From positions 1 to 64,000 of the forward strand of contig VBWB01000001.1 of the NCBI GenBank assembly GCA_006218045.1: 64,000 nucleotides of DNA. Reading direction: 5' to 3'. The notes under the pieces are model-generated. The model had not been told where the DNA came from. It worked only from the letters and a program-made list of their open reading frames with translations, and did no database searches. This DNA comes from Stygiobacter sp. GTDB taxonomy: Bacteria; Pseudomonadota; Alphaproteobacteria; Rhodospirillales; Magnetospirillaceae. Positions 37,946 to 46,611 of this stretch are shown piece after piece; the first letter of the stretch is position 1; the number at the start of each line of letters is the position of its first letter. The position numbers and the translations under genes are program-made.

Positions 37946-40033
37946 CTATTTGCTGTCGAAACGCAAGATACCATCCCAACCGGCGGTCTCGGCCTTCGTC
38001 AACGCCGCCAAATACAAGGCGGCGGCCTTGTCGTGCGGGCGCATCTCGGTGAAGTCGGTGAAGGCGCGGGCGGCGTCGCGCCATTGACGGCGTTCGATCA
38101 GGGCCATGGCCTCGCGCCACAGCAGCACGTCGGTGGCCGGGTCGCTGCCTTCGCCCAACAATTCGTGCACGTCGATGGGCAGGCTGGTGCCCACCGCCAG
38201 CACCTTGCCCATGGACCGCAGGGTGAAGCGCCCGGCCACCGCCTGGGCGACGTCGCCGGTGACCAGCAATTGGGTGTCCAACTGCTTGTTCAGGCTTTCC
38301 ACCCGCGAGGCCAAATTCACCATGGCGCCCAGGGCGGTGTATTGCATGCGGTCGCTGGCCCCCACATTGCCGACCACCGCCATGCCGGTATGCAGGCCCA
38401 TGCGGGTCTTCAACTGGGCCCCATCCTGCCCGCCCAAGGCCGCTGCGTCACGGCAAGCCAACATGGCCCGGCAGGCATGGGCCACATGGTCGTCATCGTC
38501 CAGGGGCGCGTTCCACAGCGCCATGATGGCGTCACCGATATACTTGTCGATGGTACCATGATGGCGATGAATGGCGGCGGACATGGCGTCGAAATAGGCT
38601 GACAGCCAGGGCAGCACCTGTTCCGGCGGCATGGTCTCGGTGGCGGCGGTGAAGCCTTGCAGGTCGGTGAACATCACCGTCAGCGGTCGGCGTTGGCCGC
38701 CGACCGAGGTGCCGATCCCCGATTGGATGATATCGTGCACCAGACTTTTCGGCACATAGGTGCCGAAGCTGGCGAGGCCGATCTTCATCGACGCGATGGC
38801 CTTGGCCAGCTTGTCGATCTCCAACACCGGCGAGACCACCTTGACCGGCGGCCCCAATTCCAGGCGGCTGATGCGGTCGGTTTCGCCGATCAGGGTTTCC
38901 ATGGGCTTGACCAGCATGCGGGCGGCGCGCTGAATGGCCAGGGCGGCGATGCCTAGGAACAGGCCGCCGGCCAGCAGGATCAGCAGGCTGGCCTTTTTGA
39001 TCGGGCCGACGAACTCATCCTCGGCGACGACGACGCCGATGGTCCAGGTGCTGCCGAACCGGTTGGCGAAGGGGGTGAAGCGGACCAGCCAGTCGGCGCC
39101 GTCCGCGGTCGATTGCACGACGAAGCTGTCGCCCTTGCCGGCGCGCCAGCCGCGCACCGCCTGGGCCACCACCGGATCATCCACCAGGGCGCCGTCGACC
39201 AGATGCACGGTGGCACCGTCCGCGCGGCTGACCTTGCTTTCATCGGGATGACCGATCATGTGACCGTCGCCGTCCAGGATGAACACCCGCCCGGTTTCCC
39301 CCACCTTCTGTTCCCGCAGGAAGGCGGAGAGGGCAGCGATGGTCATGTCGGCGCCGAACACCGCCAGGCGTGCCCCATCCGCGGTGGTCAGGCGCCGCGA
39401 CAGGGTCAGGCCGGGCTGCACCGGACCGGCGAACATGTAGACGGGCGAGCCGGCGATGTCGTCGAAGGGCAGGGCGGCCCGATACCAGGGCCGCTCACGC
39501 GGGTCGTAATCGGTGGGGGCACGTTCCAGCCCGACCACCTTGCCCCACGAGGCCAGATACAGCACGCTGTCGCGCCATTGGCCGGAACTGTTGTCGATGA
39601 TGCGGATCAACCAATTGGCGTCCTTGGGCAATGCGCCACCGCTAGTGGTGGCGTGACTGCCATCCTTGGGCAGGTGCACCACCTGATAGAAAGCGCCATC
39701 CTCGTGCATGCCGAAATACAGGCTGAGGACGCCGGGCATCTGTTGCAACTGTTCCAACATGGGGCGCAGCGCCTCGGGGCGGCGCAGTTCGCTTTGCTGG
39801 CTTTTGCCGAAGGCCACCGCCATGTCCAGGGCGCGGGCCATGCCGTCCATGACGTTACGGACCTTGAAGGTGACCTGATTGACGGCCAGTTCCATGGATT
39901 GTTCGGCCACTTGCCGGGCCAGGGCGGTATTGCTGCGGTAAATGAAGCCGATCATCGCCGCCGACAGCGGCACGACGATCAGCAGGAACATCACCGTGAT
40001 GCCGACGCGCAGACGGATGCGAACACGATTCAT
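37946..40033 (-). CDS. Membrane class III adenylate cyclase with Cache sensor domain
   Basis: A 695-residue protein. TM1 is at about 11-32, a periplasmic double-Cache domain covers about 35-345, TM2 about 350-372, and a HAMP-like linker leads to the cyclase domain (about 435-620). Metal-binding residues are in VMFTDLQGFTA, the purine-specifying Lys in TIDKYIGDAIMALW, the class IIIb Thr in MQYTALG, and transition-state Asn/Arg in NLASRVE. These point to ATP rather than GTP as substrate. A C-terminal 60-residue helical (TPR-like) tail follows. It shares a transcript with the orphan DctP protein. Confidence 0.92.
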   Translation of the reverse strand: MNRVRIRLRVGITVMFLLIVVPLSAAMIGFIYRSNTALARQVAEQSMELAVNQVTFKVRNVMDGMARALDMAVAFGKSQQSELRRPEALRPMLEQLQQMPGVLSLYFGMHEDGAFYQVVHLPKDGSHATTSGGALPKDANWLIRIIDNSSGQWRDSVLYLASWGKVVGLERAPTDYDPRERPWYRAALPFDDIAGSPVYMFAGPVQPGLTLSRRLTTADGARLAVFGADMTIAALSAFLREQKVGETGRVFILDGDGHMIGHPDESKVSRADGATVHLVDGALVDDPVVAQAVRGWRAGKGDSFVVQSTADGADWLVRFTPFANRFGSTWTIGVVVAEDEFVGPIKKASLLILLAGGLFLGIAALAIQRAARMLVKPMETLIGETDRISRLELGPPVKVVSPVLEIDKLAKAIASMKIGLASFGTYVPKSLVHDIIQSGIGTSVGGQRRPLTVMFTDLQGFTAATETMPPEQVLPWLSAYFDAMSAAIHRHHGTIDKYIGDAIMALWNAPLDDDDHVAHACRAMLACRDAAALGGQDGAQLKTRMGLHTGMAVVGNVGASDRMQYTALGAMVNLASRVESLNKQLDTQLLVTGDVAQAVAGRFTLRSMGKVLAVGTSLPIDVHELLGEGSDPATDVLLWREAMALIERRQWRDAARAFTDFTEMRPHDKAAALYLAALTKAETAGWDGILRFDSK

Positions 40034-40124
40034 GGCTACCTTCCGCCCTACAATCTTCCCGGTATGCGGAAGACCTTATGTAGAATGGGGTATTCCAAAG
40101 GTGTTGGCAAAATAAACTTTTACG

Positions 40125-40225
40125 CATTAGGGCGTGCCCGTCTTTGACGGAAGCGCCATGCCCGGGCCGTGCCGGCCTGGCTCAAACGCCGCGCCGGCTT
40201 GACGCAGTTCCGGCTTGGACGGAAC
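40125..40225. repeat. GC-rich intergenic repeat, diverged relative of the 61.3-kb repeats
   Basis: Contains GGCTCAAACGCCGC and CGGCTTGAC blocks in the same order and spacing as the three 71-bp units at 61308-61522, with further inverted GCCGG pieces. No gene is present in 40034-40229. Confidence 0.55.
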
Positions 40226-40229
40226 TGCC

Positions 40230-40859
40230 CTAGCGCAAGCTACAGGTGTCCAGGAGCTGGCTGTCCGGAACCAAACCGCGCAGCACCATGTCGCAATAGA
40301 CCTGGGCCACATCCTCGCGGCTTAAGCGGCCCGACGGGCGAAACCACGTGCACACCCCGGTCAGCATGGCCAGGATGCCATAGGCGGCGACGGCGATGTC
40401 GGGAATTTGGAACAGCCCTTGGGCGCGGCCATCGTCCAAGATGGCCATCAGCCGTTTTTCGTACTGGCGGCGCAGGCCGACGATGTCCTCGTAATGATCG
40501 GGGTCCAGGCTGCGCAGTTCCGAGGCGCCGATGAACACCTCGCGTTTTCTCAGGATATGATAGGTGACGTGAAAGAAGATGAACGCCTTCAACCGCTCCA
40601 CCGGGCCTTGTCCGGCGGCTTTGGCCTCGACCTTGGCCAGTTCGGCGAACAGATCGTCCATGTGGGTCTTGATCAGGTCGTAAAGCAGATACTGCTTGGT
40701 GCTGATGTGATTGTAAAGCGACCCCACCTGCACGCCGACCTCGGCGGCCAGCTGGCGCAGGGTCATGGCCTCGTAGCCGTGTTCATGAATGAGCTTCAGG
40801 CCAGCCTTGCGGATGGCCTCCATGGTCTTGGGGCCGTGGGAACCGACGGTGCGCGCCAT
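40230..40859 (-). CDS. TetR family transcriptional regulator
   Basis: A 209-residue repressor-type protein. The N-terminal helix-turn-helix is clear (MTLRQLAAEVGVQVGSLYNHISTKQYLLYDLI, about 34-66). The C-terminal ligand domain (TYHILRKREVFIGASELRSL) resembles TetR proteins that control fatty-acid or branched-chain acyl-CoA genes. It is divergent from the GGDEF gene and lies 3.4 kb from the liu operon promoter, which has a suitable palindrome; the link is a guess. Confidence 0.92.
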   Translation of the reverse strand: MARTVGSHGPKTMEAIRKAGLKLIHEHGYEAMTLRQLAAEVGVQVGSLYNHISTKQYLLYDLIKTHMDDLFAELAKVEAKAAGQGPVERLKAFIFFHVTYHILRKREVFIGASELRSLDPDHYEDIVGLRRQYEKRLMAILDDGRAQGLFQIPDIAVAAYGILAMLTGVCTWFRPSGRLSREDVAQVYCDMVLRGLVPDSQLLDTCSLR

Positions 40860-41021
40860 GCTTCAAGGTCCGATCAAACAAACAAGCCCTCGTATATCCG
40901 CCGATGATGGCGACAGCGCAAGCGCCATATTGACTTGTGCGTATAAGGGGTGGTGGGAAGCCTTGTGTTGACCAGCCTTTGGCTGTGGCGCTAGGGTGCG
41001 GCAAGCCTGTCGAGGATTGAG

Positions 41022-42200
41022 ATGGTCGAGCCGATTTTTGTCCCGGATTTGCGTACCATCCTGGTGATGACGATCTTCGTTTTCGCCATCCAGGGCTTTT
41101 TCCTGTGGCAGCTCTACCGCATCAAGCGCCGCCCGGCTTTCGCCCTGCTGGCCTGGGGCTGCGCGGTGTTTTCCGCCGGTTTCGTCGGTTATTTCCTGCG
41201 CCCCTATGTGGGCCTCAACGGGTTGACCGTGGTGGTCGCCAATCTGCTGATCCTGGCCTATCCGGTTTTTCTGCTGGCCACCTTGATGCAATGCCATGGC
41301 ATCGCCCGACCGGTACGGGCGTTGTGGTGGGCGCTGCCCGGCATGCTTTTGCTGCTGGTGGTGGCTGGGCTTTATCTGCACGACAATCTTCTGGTGGTCA
41401 TCGTCGCTTCGGCCGTCAACGGGGCGTTCTATCTGTTCATCGCCGCTTTCACCGCCCGCCGCCTGCCGTTGAACGAACCGAGCATGCGCATGACCCTGGT
41501 GTCCAACCTGTTGCTGGCGGTGGTTTTGTTCGGGCGCGCCGGGGTGGCTTGGGTGATGTACGAGAACCCACAGGCGGCGCCGGCGGTGGCGGTGTGGCTG
41601 TCCTATACGCTGATGCTCGCGCTGTTTTGCCTGTCGGCGCAGGTTTACGGCCTGCCCTTGCAGGAATTCACCCGCAGCGAGCGCACGCTCGAGCATCTGG
41701 CCTCGGTCGACCCGCTGACCGAGGTGCTGAACCGCCGCTCGTTCTTTGAAAAGGCCCAGGCCTTGTGGCTGGCCCATCAACGCGACGGGCGCCCGTTTTC
41801 GGTGCTGATGCTGGATCTGGACCGCTTCAAATCCATCAACGACCGCCATGGCCACCCCACCGGCGACCGGGTGATCGTCGCCTTCGCCCGCCTGCTGCGC
41901 GACGCCATGCGCCGCGACGATCTGCTGGGCCGCATGGGCGGCGAGGAATTCGCCATCATCCTGCCCGGCGTGGCGACGGTGCAAGCCCTGGAAGTCGCCG
42001 AACGCATCCGCGCCGCCAGCGAAGCGGTGGAGGTGTTGTCGGATGACGGCTTCCGCGTGCGGTTGACGGTCAGCATCGGTCTGGCCTTGGGCGATGGCGC
42101 CAGCTCTTTGGATGATTTGATGAAACGGGCCGATTGCGCCCTTTATCAGGCCAAGGATCAGGGGCGCAATCGGGTGGTCATGGTCGAACAGGCGGCTTAG
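41022..42200 (+). CDS. Membrane diguanylate cyclase (GGDEF)
   Basis: A 392-residue protein. Six or seven hydrophobic segments fill the first 205 residues with little loop sequence. A GGDEF domain follows, with the active site as GGEEF (about residue 307) and an intact inhibitory RxxD (RRDD) five residues before it. So it should make c-di-GMP with product inhibition. No EAL domain. The start ATG at 41022 follows GAGATGG; no strong ribosome site is seen. c-di-GMP degrading HD-GYP genes lie at 54-56 kb. Confidence 0.93.
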   Translation: MVEPIFVPDLRTILVMTIFVFAIQGFFLWQLYRIKRRPAFALLAWGCAVFSAGFVGYFLRPYVGLNGLTVVVANLLILAYPVFLLATLMQCHGIARPVRALWWALPGMLLLLVVAGLYLHDNLLVVIVASAVNGAFYLFIAAFTARRLPLNEPSMRMTLVSNLLLAVVLFGRAGVAWVMYENPQAAPAVAVWLSYTLMLALFCLSAQVYGLPLQEFTRSERTLEHLASVDPLTEVLNRRSFFEKAQALWLAHQRDGRPFSVLMLDLDRFKSINDRHGHPTGDRVIVAFARLLRDAMRRDDLLGRMGGEEFAIILPGVATVQALEVAERIRAASEAVEVLSDDGFRVRLTVSIGLALGDGASSLDDLMKRADCALYQAKDQGRNRVVMVEQAA

Positions 42201-42361
42201 ATCATTCATTTTCCCTCGCCGGGCTTGGCTGCGGCCTCGAGTCGGAGACGTGCGCGGAGCGCACAATGGCCGCAGGAGCGCAGTGCCTTATACTGAAGGC
42301 GCGGTGCTCTAAATCCATGTCCCCCCTCGTCAGCGGCGGCGGCAACGACTATGTAAGGGGC

Positions 42362-44389
42362 ATGATCGTTTCCATGCCTTCCATGCCCGTTTCCGCCCCG
42401 GCCCGGCACCACGCCGTTCCCTTCCTGCCCATGTCGCGTGCCGAGATGGATCGGCTGGGCTGGGACCAATGCGACATCATCGTCGTTTCCGGTGATGCCT
42501 ATGTGGACCATCCCAGCTTCGGCGCCGCCATCATCGGTCGGCTGTTGGAGGCCCAGGGCTGGCGCGTCGGCATCATCGCCCAGCCCGAGTGGAATTCAGC
42601 CGAGCCGTTCAAGATCCTGGGCAAGCCCCGACTGTTCTTCGGCATCACCGCCGGCAACATGGATTCCATGGTCAACCGCTACACCTCGGACCGGCGCATC
42701 CGTTCCGACGACGCCTATACACCGGGCGGCGAGGGCGGCAAGCGGCCCGACCGCGCCGCCCTGGTCTATGCCCAACGCTGCCGCGAGGCGTTCAAGGACG
42801 TCCCCATCGTCCTGGGCGGCATCGAGGCCAGTTTGCGCCGCATCGCCCATTACGATTACTGGTCGGACAAGGTCCGCCGCTCGCTGCTGCTCGATGCCAA
42901 GGCCGACATCCTGGTCTATGGCAATGCCGAGCGCGCCATCCTCGACATCGCCAGGCGTGCCGATCAGGGCGAGGCGGTGAAGAGCATGACCGACATCCGC
43001 GGCACCGCCATCCTGTTGCCCGCTGTGCCCGAGGGCTGGACGGTGGCCGATTGGTCGGACATGGACGACACGCCGCGTGTGCCCAAGGGGGACCAGGTGG
43101 TGGTGCGGCTGCCATCCTATGAAGCGGTGGCCGCCGACCCGCCGCTTTACGCCCATGCCTCGCGCGCCTTGCACCTGGAAAGCAACGCCTCCAACGCCCA
43201 TGCCCTGGTCCAGCGCCACGGCGAGCGCGAGGTGTGGATCAACCCGCCGCCCATTCCGCTCACCATGATGGAAATGGATGCGGTCTACGACCTGACCTAT
43301 GCGCGCGCCCCCCATCCTTTCTATGGCGATGCCAAGCTGCCGGCCTGGGAGATGATCCGCTTTTCCGTCAACATCATGCGCGGCTGTTTCGGCGGCTGCT
43401 CGTTCTGTTCCATCACCGAACACGAGGGCCGGGTGATCCAAAGCCGCTCGGAAGGGTCGATCCTGCGCGAGATCGAGGCCATCCGCGACAAGACCAAGGG
43501 CTTTACCGGCACCATTTCCGATCTGGGCGGTCCCACCGCCAACATGTACCGGCTGGCCTGCAACGACGACAAGATTCAGGCGGTTTGCCGGCGGCTGTCT
43601 TGCGTCTATCCGGATATCTGCAAGAATCTGGGCACCGATCACGGGCCGCTGATCCAGATTTACCGCAAGGCCCGCGCCATCAAGGGGGTCAAGCGCATCA
43701 CCATCGGTTCCGGCCTGCGTTACGATCTGGCGGTGAAAAGCCCGGAATACGTCAAGGAACTGGTCACCCACCATGTGGGCGGCTATCTGAAGATCGCCCC
43801 CGAACACACGGAATCGGGGCCTTTGTCCAAGATGATGAAGCCGGGCATGGGCGCCTATGACCGCTTCAAGCAGATGTTCGACAAGGCGGCGCAGGCGGCG
43901 GGCAAGAAATATTATCTCATCCCCTATTTCATCGCCGCCCATCCCGGCACCAGCGACGAAGACATGATGAATTTGGCCCTGTGGCTGAAAAGGAACGGCT
44001 TCAAGGCCGATCAGGTGCAGACCTTCCTGCCGTCGCCCATGTCGCTGGCCACCGCCATGTACCATTCGGGCAAGAACCCGCTGGCGCCGGTGCGTCACAC
44101 CGGCACCGAGGAGGTGGTCTCGGCCAAGGGGCTGAAGCAGCGCCGCCTGCATAAGGCCTTCCTGCGCTATCACGACCCGGAAAACTGGCCGGTTCTGCGT
44201 GAGGCGCTGAAGCGCATGGGGCGCGCCGATCTGATCGGGCCGGGGCAACATCAGTTGGTGCCGTCGGGCAATTACGCCCCAGTGAGCAAGGCTGTGGGCA
44301 AGGGGGGCGGCACGGCCTTTCGCACCCAGCACAGCCGGGCCGAGTTCAAGGGCAATTCCCGAGGCACCCGACCGCCGAAAATGCGCTAG
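42362..44389 (+). CDS. YgiQ family radical SAM protein
   Basis: A 675-residue protein matching the UPF0313/YgiQ family. The 4Fe-4S cluster motif CxxxCxxC is at residues 342, 346 and 349 (GCFGGCSFC). The N-terminal domain ([20 protein letters not shown]) is the conserved YgiQ start region, and the C-terminal tail is basic. The reaction is unknown in the family. The ATG at 42362 ([10 protein letters not shown]) was chosen because the conserved part starts soon after; in-frame ATGs at 42317 and 42374 are alternatives. Confidence 0.93.
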   Translation: MIVSMPSMPVSAPARHHAVPFLPMSRAEMDRLGWDQCDIIVVSGDAYVDHPSFGAAIIGRLLEAQGWRVGIIAQPEWNSAEPFKILGKPRLFFGITAGNMDSMVNRYTSDRRIRSDDAYTPGGEGGKRPDRAALVYAQRCREAFKDVPIVLGGIEASLRRIAHYDYWSDKVRRSLLLDAKADILVYGNAERAILDIARRADQGEAVKSMTDIRGTAILLPAVPEGWTVADWSDMDDTPRVPKGDQVVVRLPSYEAVAADPPLYAHASRALHLESNASNAHALVQRHGEREVWINPPPIPLTMMEMDAVYDLTYARAPHPFYGDAKLPAWEMIRFSVNIMRGCFGGCSFCSITEHEGRVIQSRSEGSILREIEAIRDKTKGFTGTISDLGGPTANMYRLACNDDKIQAVCRRLSCVYPDICKNLGTDHGPLIQIYRKARAIKGVKRITIGSGLRYDLAVKSPEYVKELVTHHVGGYLKIAPEHTESGPLSKMMKPGMGAYDRFKQMFDKAAQAAGKKYYLIPYFIAAHPGTSDEDMMNLALWLKRNGFKADQVQTFLPSPMSLATAMYHSGKNPLAPVRHTGTEEVVSAKGLKQRRLHKAFLRYHDPENWPVLREALKRMGRADLIGPGQHQLVPSGNYAPVSKAVGKGGGTAFRTQHSRAEFKGNSRGTRPPKMR

Positions 44390-44413
44390 AGATTCGCGCC
44401 TTTAATCGGAACC

Positions 44414-44511
44414 GCATCCATCGCAACAGCCGTCACCCCCGCGCAGGCGGGGGTCCAGGAGTCACGCGCTTATCCCGCCTGCGCGGGAATGACGATTGAG
44501 AGGATGGATGC
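44414..44511. repeat. Double-hairpin palindromic intergenic element, copy 2
   Basis: Inner hairpins CCCCCGC-gcag-GCGGGGG (from 44436) and CCCGC-ctgc-GCGGG lie between CGTCA and TGACG (44431-44494). Outside these, GCATCCATC (44414-44422) pairs with GATGGATGC (44503-44511). It has the same plan as 27244-27332 with different loop bases. It lies between ygiQ and a convergent gene and may also end transcripts. Confidence 0.85.
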
Positions 44512-44589
44512 GTCGCATTTAAGGCTTGATGCGCCAGCCTTTTCCGCTCTGATGACGTCGGGCGGAAAAGGTGACCAGCCCGCCTCGGC

Positions 44590-45393
44590 TCAGAACACCT
44601 TTTCCCACAGCGACAGCACGATCTCGAAGACGATCAGGAAGACGATGTACCATTCCACCCGCAGCGAGCGGCTGGTATGGACAAGGTCGAGCAGGGTTTC
44701 GGCGGTGTCGCCGATGACTTCCAGCTTGTGATCGAGGGCGCGCGAGCGTTCGCGGATTTCGTATTCGCGTTCCAGTCGCCCGAACAGCCCCTCCAATTGC
44801 GGCAGGTTCCACAGGGCTTCCGGCTTTTCCAGCACCTCGGCGCGTCCGACCATGCGGTGCTGGGTCAGCAACACGTCGCCGATCTGCGACAGCAATTCCT
44901 TGATCTTGAAATTGCGGCTGCCGTGGCGCTTCAGCCGTCCGGCCAGGGGCTCGACCCGGTCGAAGACGCCGGCGACGCGGACCTCGAAATGCTCCAGCAG
45001 CATGTCCTTGGCCAGCACGTCGGCCACCACCTGCATGCGTTCCGGCGTCAGTTCCGACATGATGATGGTGCCGTCGGGGTCCACATGCTCGGACCCGCCG
45101 GGGATGATGTCGATATGGGCCTGCTCGCGCCCCGGTTCGGCCAGCGGGTCGCTGACCAGCCGGGTGATGTCGGCCAGATAATGCGCCTCTTCCTCGGCGG
45201 TGACGTCGAACAGGACGACGACGCCATAGCGGAACAGCACGGCATAGCCCTTGCGCCCGACCCGCAGGGTCAGGGGCGTGGTGGCCAGCGCCTGGGTCAG
45301 TTCAAAACCGCGGATGTCCAGGCGTTCGCCCAGCAGGAAACCGCGCACGATCAGATTGTGCCGCGCCAGGGCGGCTGGGGATTCTTCACTCAT
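44590..45393 (-). CDS. RMD1/DUF155 family protein
   Basis: A 267-residue protein of the DUF155 family, related to yeast mitochondrial Rmd1. Features include GFLLGERLDIRGF near the N-terminus, a central helical region (ERMQVVADVLAKDMLLEHFE) and one C-terminal membrane anchor (WYIVFLIVFEIVLSL, about 245-262). Function in bacteria is unknown; eukaryotic relatives act in mitochondrial translation and microtubule control. Single gene, start at 45393. Confidence 0.88.
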   Translation of the reverse strand: MSEESPAALARHNLIVRGFLLGERLDIRGFELTQALATTPLTLRVGRKGYAVLFRYGVVVLFDVTAEEEAHYLADITRLVSDPLAEPGREQAHIDIIPGGSEHVDPDGTIIMSELTPERMQVVADVLAKDMLLEHFEVRVAGVFDRVEPLAGRLKRHGSRNFKIKELLSQIGDVLLTQHRMVGRAEVLEKPEALWNLPQLEGLFGRLEREYEIRERSRALDHKLEVIGDTAETLLDLVHTSRSLRVEWYIVFLIVFEIVLSLWEKVF

Positions 45394-45437
45394 GATCGGC
45401 CGATGCTGCCGTCATGACGCGATGAAATCAAGTGAAG

Positions 45438-46394
45438 CTATTCCGCCGCCTGTTGTCGCGGCCCCGCCAGCGCCTGTCTCAGGGCGAAGGCGGCTTCATC
45501 GATGGCGGCCCGGGCCTGCTCCAGCACCGCGCTCATCTGCATGAAGGAATGGGGCACGTCCTCATAGACCGACAGGCGGTGTTCGACGCCGGCGCGGCGC
45601 AATTTGTCGGCCAGGGCCAGACTGTCGTCCAGCAGGCAGTCCAGGCCGGCGCCGATGATCAGTTGCGGCGCCAGTCCGTACAGATCGGCCAGCAGGGGGG
45701 CGGCCAGCGGATTGTCGCGCTGGGCGAAATCGGCCAAGTATTGCGACCAGAACCAATCCACCCGTTCGGTGGTCAGGCCGAATTGCCCGCCGCCGAAGCT
45801 TTGGTGCGAGGCGGTCAGCAGATCGGCGGAAAACATGCCGTAGAGCAACACGCCCAGGCGCGGCTGCGGCAAGCGTTGATCGCGCAGGCGCACCATGGCG
45901 GCCAAGGCCAGGTTGGCGCCGGCGGAATCGCCGCCCACCGCCAAAGTGTCGCCATCCAGGCCGAAATCGGCGCCATGGGCGCGGACCCAGGAGATGGCCG
46001 CCAGGGCTTCGTCCACTTGGCGGGGGAAACGCGCCTCGGGGGCCAAAGAATAGCCCAGAGCCAGCACGGCGGCGCCGGAACGCCGGGCCAGCAGGCGCAA
46101 CAGCCGTTCATGGGTATCCATGCCGTTGAGGGCGAAGCCGCCGCCATGGAAGTAAAGCAGCACCGGTCGCCCGCCCGCGCCTTGCGGCTGGTCGTCGAAC
46201 AGGCGCAGGCGCAAGCCGTCGGCGGCGATGTCCTGGCGCCGCACCAGGGGCGGTTGATCGTGGTTCCACAGAGCCTGATACGCCATGGCACGGGCGCGGG
46301 CTTCGGCCAAGGGTTGGCGCAGGGGATCGGCGGGGGCAACCCCATGGCGGGCGGCATGGGCCTGGATCAGGGCAAGGGCTGGGGAAGAGGTCAT
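45438..46394 (-). CDS. Alpha/beta hydrolase, hormone-sensitive-lipase-like esterase
   Basis: A 318-residue carboxylesterase of family IV. It has the oxyanion-hole motif HGGGF (in LLYFHGGGFAL), the nucleophile elbow GDSAG (Ser in VGGDSAGANLAL) and the acid/His pair near GLDCLLDD and VPHSFMQM. The ATG at 46394 (MTSSPALALI) is chosen over 46445, which adds an unlikely extension. Substrate unknown. It follows the DUF155 gene in the same direction with a 44-nt gap. Confidence 0.92.
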   Translation of the reverse strand: MTSSPALALIQAHAARHGVAPADPLRQPLAEARARAMAYQALWNHDQPPLVRRQDIAADGLRLRLFDDQPQGAGGRPVLLYFHGGGFALNGMDTHERLLRLLARRSGAAVLALGYSLAPEARFPRQVDEALAAISWVRAHGADFGLDGDTLAVGGDSAGANLALAAMVRLRDQRLPQPRLGVLLYGMFSADLLTASHQSFGGGQFGLTTERVDWFWSQYLADFAQRDNPLAAPLLADLYGLAPQLIIGAGLDCLLDDSLALADKLRRAGVEHRLSVYEDVPHSFMQMSAVLEQARAAIDEAAFALRQALAGPRQQAAE

Positions 46395-46491
46395 GGCATG
46401 GACTCCGCTGAAACCATCGGCAGGATTATACAACATCAATAGCATGTCAAACTAAAATAAATGCACATGAATATGGTGTAAAAAATGGGGT

Positions 46492-46516
46492 TTGGAATAA
46501 TCTGTTGCGATTCCAA
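46492..46516. promoter_or_regulatory. Inverted repeat in the promoter region of the coiled-coil gene
   Basis: TTGGAAT (46492-46498), 11 bases, ATTCCAA (46510-46516), within the 217-nt AT-rich gap between the esterase and the coiled-coil gene (starts 46612). Spacing suits a dimeric regulator. No further support. Confidence 0.35.
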
Positions 46517-46611
46517 GCATTCGGGCGGGAAAGATGGCGGGGAGGTGATTGATTTTTAACGCTTCAACGGGCATCCTCGGGCACGGTTTATCAGGATAAG
46601 GATCGGGCGGG

